From: DASXUC01 sp036004445
Lineage (GTDB): Bacteria > Sysuimicrobiota > Sysuimicrobiia > Sysuimicrobiales > Kaftiobacteriaceae
DNA: 8,845 nucleotides
Reading direction: 5' to 3'
Assembly: GCA_036004445.1 (NCBI GenBank)
Contig: DASYRL010000110.1
Coordinates: 1 to 8,845, forward strand
The translations under genes were made by a program, and so were the position numbers. Within the stretch, counting starts at the first letter, position 1; each line of letters starts with the position of its first letter. Positions 5,562 to 8,845 of the stretch are shown here, piece after piece. The notes under the pieces were generated by a model. That model did not search any database and was not told the origin of the DNA. It saw only the letters and a program-made list of their open reading frames with translations.

Positions 5562-6050
5562 ATGAATGCGCGGGTTCCGGCAGCTGCAATCTGGATCACG
5601 GTCGTCGTCCTTGCCGGCGGCGGGATGGTCGCCGCATCGAACGGCCTCCGGCACGTCGCCGAACTGGCCGAACAACGCGATGCTGCCGCGGCCGAGGCTG
5701 CCCGGGTCGCCTCATCTCTGGCGACGCTGCGCGCCGACGTGGCGACGCTGCGAGAAGCGCTCGCGTTTGAGCGGCGGGAGCGCCGCAGCGTCCAGAAGAT
5801 GCTCGGGATGACCCGGACGCTGCTGCAGGACAGTCTCGATCAGCTGGAACAAGTGAACGGCAAGCAGACGCTGGTGGCGCGCGAGAACGCCGTGCTGCGC
5901 GCCTGTCTCGCCGGTACGCTTCAGGCGCTGCCGCTGCTGGGCGACGGGAACGGCCTCCAGGCGATGCACGTGATGATGGCCGTCGACGCGCCGTGCCGCG
6001 CGGCGCAGCAGGCACTCTTCATGCCCGCGGCCTCCTCGGCCCGAAGATAG
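5562..6050 (+). CDS. Small membrane-anchored coiled-coil protein, function unknown
   Basis: 162 residues. Residues 8-26 are hydrophobic (AAAIWITVVVLAGGGMVAA) and act as a signal anchor or uncleaved signal. Residues about 28-110 are rich in Ala, Glu, Arg and Leu with heptad spacing (HVAELAEQRDAAAAEAARVA, LATLRADVATLREALAFERR), consistent with a coiled coil. The C-terminal 50 residues have two cysteines (in RACLAG and DAPCRAA) and no motif I recognise. Topology is probably N-in with the coil outside the membrane, as in small FtsB/FtsL-like or scaffold proteins, but no homology to those is claimed. The Shine-Dalgarno is weak (GGGAAA far upstream), so the start is somewhat uncertain. It follows the terminator palindrome and precedes nagA by 45 bases, probably in the same transcript. 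Confidence 0.65.
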   Translation: MNARVPAAAIWITVVVLAGGGMVAASNGLRHVAELAEQRDAAAAEAARVASSLATLRADVATLREALAFERRERRSVQKMLGMTRTLLQDSLDQLEQVNGKQTLVARENAVLRACLAGTLQALPLLGDGNGLQAMHVMMAVDAPCRAAQQALFMPAASSARR

Positions 6051-6052
6051 TT

Positions 6053-6082
6053 CCTCCGAACAGGAGGGGCATCCCCCGAATG
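6053..6082 (+). promoter_or_regulatory. nagA leader: competing hairpins around an orphan AGGAGG and a two-codon ORF
   Basis: CCTCC (6053-6057) can pair with GGAGG (6063-6067), hiding a strong ribosome binding site. The alternative pairing GGGG (6066-6069) with CCCC (6073-6076) is mutually exclusive with it. No normal start codon sits at the right distance from AGGAGG; the first ATG (6080) encodes only ATG-CAA-TAG and ends seven bases before the nagA GTG. A translational control leader is possible but unproven. Confidence 0.3.
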
Positions 6083-6095
6083 CAATAGAAGCAAC

Positions 6096-7235
6096 GTGTC
6101 CAGCCCGCACCCGTCCGTGTTTGCCGCCGCGCGCGTTGTCACGCCGTCGCGCGATCTTACTCCCGGCTACCTCGAGACCTCAGACGGCGTCATCACCGCC
6201 GTCCGCTCGGGAACCCCCCGGTCCCGGCGCGCAACCCGCTTCGACGGCACCATCATCCCCGGACTGATCGATCTCCAAGTCAACGGCGCTGGCGTGGACT
6301 TTCTTGCCTGCCGCGACGCCGGGGACCTGCGGGCCGCCAAGGCGCTGCTCGCGTCGGGTGGCGTGACGTCCTTCCTGCCCACGCTGATCTCCTCACCCCT
6401 GCCGGAGCTGCTGGCCGCCATCCAACGCTGGCGGGAGTTTGCACAGGATCGGGATGGGCCGGCCGTGCATGGGCTGCACCTGGAAGGTCCCTATCTCAAT
6501 CCCGCCTACGCCGGCGCGCACGATACCGCTGCCCTGCGGGTACCTGACCCAGCGGAGTGCGATGCGCTGCTCAACGTGGCGCCGGGATTAGTCCGGATGA
6601 TGACGCTGGCGCCGGAGCTGCCTCGGGCGATTGAGCTGATCCCACCCATCCGAGCGGCCGGAGCGGTCGTGGCACTCGGCCATACCGCGGCGGCGGCCGA
6701 GCAGGCGGACGCGGCCTTCGATGCCGGCGCCAGGATGGTCACGCACCTGTTCAACGCCATGCGCCCCGTCCACCACCGTGACCCCGGCATTGTCGTCGCC
6801 GCTCTGCGGCGTCCCGACGTGGTTGTGGGGCTCATCGCCGACCTCGTGCACGTGCACCCGTCGGTGCTGACGCTGGTGATCGGGCTGAAAGGATGGCGGC
6901 GTGTCGCGTTGATCAGCGACGCGGTCGCCGCGCCGAAGCCGCGCTCCGCGGTGCTGGCCGGCCGCGCGCTGGCGATCACCGATGCCCCGCGGCTGGAGAG
7001 CGGAGCACTGGCCGGGACGACGATGCTGCTGGCGGACGCCGTCAGGAACGTCGTGTCGGCCGGTGTGCGGCTGCGCGACGCCGTCTTCATGGCCTCGGCG
7101 GTTCCGGCGGAGGTGCTGGGACTGCGGGACCGCGGGCGGCTCGCCGCCGGGGCGCGCGCGGATTTCGCCGTCCTCGACCAATCGCTGCGCCCCGCGGCGA
7201 CGTACGTCGCCGGCATCGAGGTATTCGCGCGTTGA
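6096..7235 (+). CDS. nagA: N-acetylglucosamine-6-phosphate deacetylase
   Basis: A 379-residue cytoplasmic amidohydrolase that removes acetate from GlcNAc-6-phosphate to give GlcN-6-phosphate, in amino-sugar catabolism and cell-wall recycling. Family landmarks are in order: PGLIDLQVNGAGVDF (55-69), with Gln61/Asn63 replacing the HxH pair as in the E. coli mononuclear type; HLEGPYLN with metal ligand E130; ALGHT (H196); THLFNAM (H217); IADLVHVH (H252); and the catalytic Asp275 in LISDAVAA. LAGTTMLLADAVRN (305-318) and GRLAAGARADFAVLD near the C-terminus are also typical. Length is normal. The start is GTG 6096 with only a weak GAAG upstream; GTG 6117 (residue 8) is an alternative. The gene lies between a coiled-coil protein and a family-5 binding protein. 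No NagB, kinase or PTS gene is visible here. Confidence 0.93.
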   Translation: MSSPHPSVFAAARVVTPSRDLTPGYLETSDGVITAVRSGTPRSRRATRFDGTIIPGLIDLQVNGAGVDFLACRDAGDLRAAKALLASGGVTSFLPTLISSPLPELLAAIQRWREFAQDRDGPAVHGLHLEGPYLNPAYAGAHDTAALRVPDPAECDALLNVAPGLVRMMTLAPELPRAIELIPPIRAAGAVVALGHTAAAAEQADAAFDAGARMVTHLFNAMRPVHHRDPGIVVAALRRPDVVVGLIADLVHVHPSVLTLVIGLKGWRRVALISDAVAAPKPRSAVLAGRALAITDAPRLESGALAGTTMLLADAVRNVVSAGVRLRDAVFMASAVPAEVLGLRDRGRLAAGARADFAVLDQSLRPAATYVAGIEVFAR

Positions 7236-7259
7236 GGACCGAAATAGCGACAGTATGAT
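7232..7259 (+). promoter_or_regulatory. Predicted sigma-70 type promoter of the solute-binding protein gene
   Basis: TTGAGG (7232-7237, four of six consensus bases) and TATGAT (7254-7259, five of six) are separated by 16 bases. The predicted start of transcription near 7266 leaves a leader of about 28 bases that includes the ribosome binding site. The -35 overlaps the nagA stop codon, so the transporter could be expressed independently of nagA. Confidence 0.5.
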
Positions 7260-7293
7260 TCCACGAGGGAACATCCGCACTGGAGGTGCGCCC

Positions 7294-8845
7294 GTGAAGA
7301 AAGTCTGGACACTAGTGGTCTGCGCGGTGCTGGTGCTGGGGCTTGCCCTGGGCCTGGTCAGCGCGCAGGGCGCGGCCCCGCAGCGGGGCGGCACGATCCG
7401 CGTCGGCATCACACAGGAAATCCTCAACCTCGACCCGCACGTGGCGACGGCGTTTTCGTCGTTCCAGGTCATGGATATCGTGTATGAGAGCCTGCTGCGG
7501 CTGAATCCCAGGACGCTGGCGCTCGAGCCGAACCTGGCCACGTCCTGGACGGTTTCCGCCGACGGCCTCACCTACACGTTCACGCTGCGCCGCGACGCGG
7601 TGTTCTTCGACGGGACGACGGTTGACGCCAGCGACGTGAAGTACACCTTCGACCGCATCCTCGATCCCGCCACGCGATCGCCGCAGGCCAGTTTCCTCGA
7701 ACCGGTCCGCGAGGTGGTCGTCGTCAACCCCTTCACCGTGCGCGTCGCGTTGAAGCGGCCGTACGCGCCCTTCCTCTCGCTGCTGATCGGACCCAGCCGC
7801 GGCATCGTCCCCATCAACTTCACAGACAAGGTCGGCGATCCGCGCGTCAAGACGCTGGGCAGCGGGCCCTACCAGCTGGCGGAGTTCGGTCCGGCCTCGG
7901 TGCGGCTGGTCCGCAACGAGCGCTACTGGCGGCGCGATGACGCCGGCAACCGGCTGCCGTACGCCGACGCCGTGGTCTACCGGGTGATTCCCGACCCCGC
8001 CACGCTGCGGGCGGCCATCCGCGCCGGGGAGCTCGACCTCATCATCGGCTTCGGCGTGGACATCACCGCGGCGCGCACGCTGGATGCGGTGCCGGGGCTG
8101 AAGGTCATGTCGACGGCCGATCTCGCGTACAGCCTGCTGGGCATCCAGGACGAGCGGCCGCCGTTCACCGACGCCCGCGCGCGCACGGCCCTCGCGCTGG
8201 GCATCGACCGGGCGCAGTTGATCCAGGTCGTCTACTCCGGCCGGGCCGCGCAGGCCGGTCCCATCCCGCCGACCGTGCGGGAGTGGAACCCGATTCCCGC
8301 CGGCCGCCTGCCCAACTACCGCCGCGACGTCACCCGGGCCCGGCAGCTGCTGGCCCAGGCCGGTTTCCCCAACGGCACCTCGATCAAGATGATGCCGATT
8401 CCGACCGTACCGGAGGCCGTGCAGATGGCGCAGGTGCTCAAGGAGCAGCTGGCCCCCGCCGGATTCAACGTCGAGATCGAGCAGGTCGACTTTGCCACGT
8501 TCCTCGCCCGGTGGCGGGGCAGCAACTTCGACACATTTGTGTCTCTCAACGGCGGGTCGATCGATCCGGACATCCAGCTGTCGCGCCACATCGAGACCAA
8601 CGGCAGCACCAACGTCTTCAAGTTCAAGGACAACCAGATCGACCAGTTGCTCGCGCAGGGCCGGACGACGCCCGACGTCGCGCGACGCCGCCAGATTTAC
8701 GATCAGGTCCAGCGCCTGATCGCAGAGCGGATCCCGTTCCTGTTCCTGGCCTATGCCGATCTCTTCGCGGTGGCCCGCGAGCCCTTGCAGGGCTTCACGC
8801 TGTCGTCGACGCGCTCGATGTACCCGCTGAGCGAGACCTGGCTGG
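7294..8845 (+). CDS. ABC transporter family-5 (Opp/Dpp-type) solute-binding protein, extreme C-terminus missing
   Basis: 517 residues are visible; the ending MYPLSETWL is typical of the last residues of the family, so little is missing. The start is GTG 7294 with TGGAGG seven bases upstream. Residues 1-24 are a Sec signal peptide ending LVSA before QG; there is no lipobox cysteine, so the protein would be periplasmic or released unless anchored otherwise. The SBP_bac_5 signature lies at about 80-121 (LATSWTVSADGLTYTFTLRR, then FDGTTVDASDVKYTFDR). Other family hallmarks are GSGPYQLAEF, RNERYWRRDD, RTALALGIDRAQLIQVVYSG and ARQLLAQAGFPNG. The family delivers peptides, nickel, or sugars including chito-oligosaccharides to an ABC permease; the ligand cannot be read from the sequence. 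Permease and ATPase genes would be expected beyond the edge. NagA next door favours amino-sugar or muropeptide ligands. Confidence 0.9.
   Translation, partial: MKKVWTLVVCAVLVLGLALGLVSAQGAAPQRGGTIRVGITQEILNLDPHVATAFSSFQVMDIVYESLLRLNPRTLALEPNLATSWTVSADGLTYTFTLRRDAVFFDGTTVDASDVKYTFDRILDPATRSPQASFLEPVREVVVVNPFTVRVALKRPYAPFLSLLIGPSRGIVPINFTDKVGDPRVKTLGSGPYQLAEFGPASVRLVRNERYWRRDDAGNRLPYADAVVYRVIPDPATLRAAIRAGELDLIIGFGVDITAARTLDAVPGLKVMSTADLAYSLLGIQDERPPFTDARARTALALGIDRAQLIQVVYSGRAAQAGPIPPTVREWNPIPAGRLPNYRRDVTRARQLLAQAGFPNGTSIKMMPIPTVPEAVQMAQVLKEQLAPAGFNVEIEQVDFATFLARWRGSNFDTFVSLNGGSIDPDIQLSRHIETNGSTNVFKFKDNQIDQLLAQGRTTPDVARRRQIYDQVQRLIAERIPFLFLAYADLFAVAREPLQGFTLSSTRSMYPLSETWL

Noticed and set aside
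4813..5589. Open frame on the - strand containing PFDKLRANGG
   Set aside because: It is antisense to the XRE-TPR gene; the PFDKLRANG string is a mistranslation of the intergenic palindrome at 5484-5520.
7312..8589. 425-codon open frame on the - strand opposite the solute-binding protein
   Set aside because: It is a shadow of the SBP_bac_5 gene, with His/Arg/Gly-rich composition and no family features.

Overview
GC-rich bacterial DNA with tightly packed genes, several GTG starts and good Shine-Dalgarno sites. The lineage cannot be fixed from this window. A two-GAF HD-GYP protein, an XRE/TPR regulator and a family-5 solute-binding protein without a lipobox would suit a deep-branching, high-GC Terrabacteria-type lineage (Bacillota, Chloroflexota or Sysuimicrobiota relatives), but this is a guess. 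I saw no rRNA, tRNA, CRISPR array, transposase or phage gene.

Layout. Positions 1-3750 are a leftward run of four genes, in order of transcription: a GAF-GAF-HD-GYP cyclic-di-GMP phosphodiesterase (3750-2062), a CsgG-like exported protein (2022-1372), an amidohydrolase-2 family metal hydrolase (1363-467) and an exported TPR protein cut by the window edge (431-1). Gaps are 39, 8 and 35 bases, so they look like one operon.

A 141-base divergent intergenic region (3751-3891) separates this from a rightward pair: a 52-residue secreted or membrane-inserted small peptide (3892-4050) carrying two identical copies of AGDTGPDGDG, then 96 bases later an XRE-type HTH regulator with a long TPR array (4147-5439). 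This small exported peptide plus HTH-TPR receptor has the architecture of RRNPP peptide-pheromone systems (Rap/NprR/PlcR/PrgX). It is the most interesting part of the window. The two peptide copies differ only at synonymous sites, which argues that the peptide sequence itself is selected.

After the regulator come a heptanucleotide tandem repeat and a long palindrome that probably works as a terminator (5440-5530). Next are a small membrane-anchored coiled-coil protein (5562-6050), N-acetylglucosamine-6-phosphate deacetylase (nagA, 6096-7235) and a nearly complete family-5 solute-binding protein (7294 to the edge) with a recognisable promoter overlapping the nagA stop codon. Adjacency of NagA and the binding protein suggests amino-sugar, chito-oligosaccharide or muropeptide uptake. 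Because Opp-type binding proteins also import RRNPP peptides, a link to the peptide system is possible but only conjecture.
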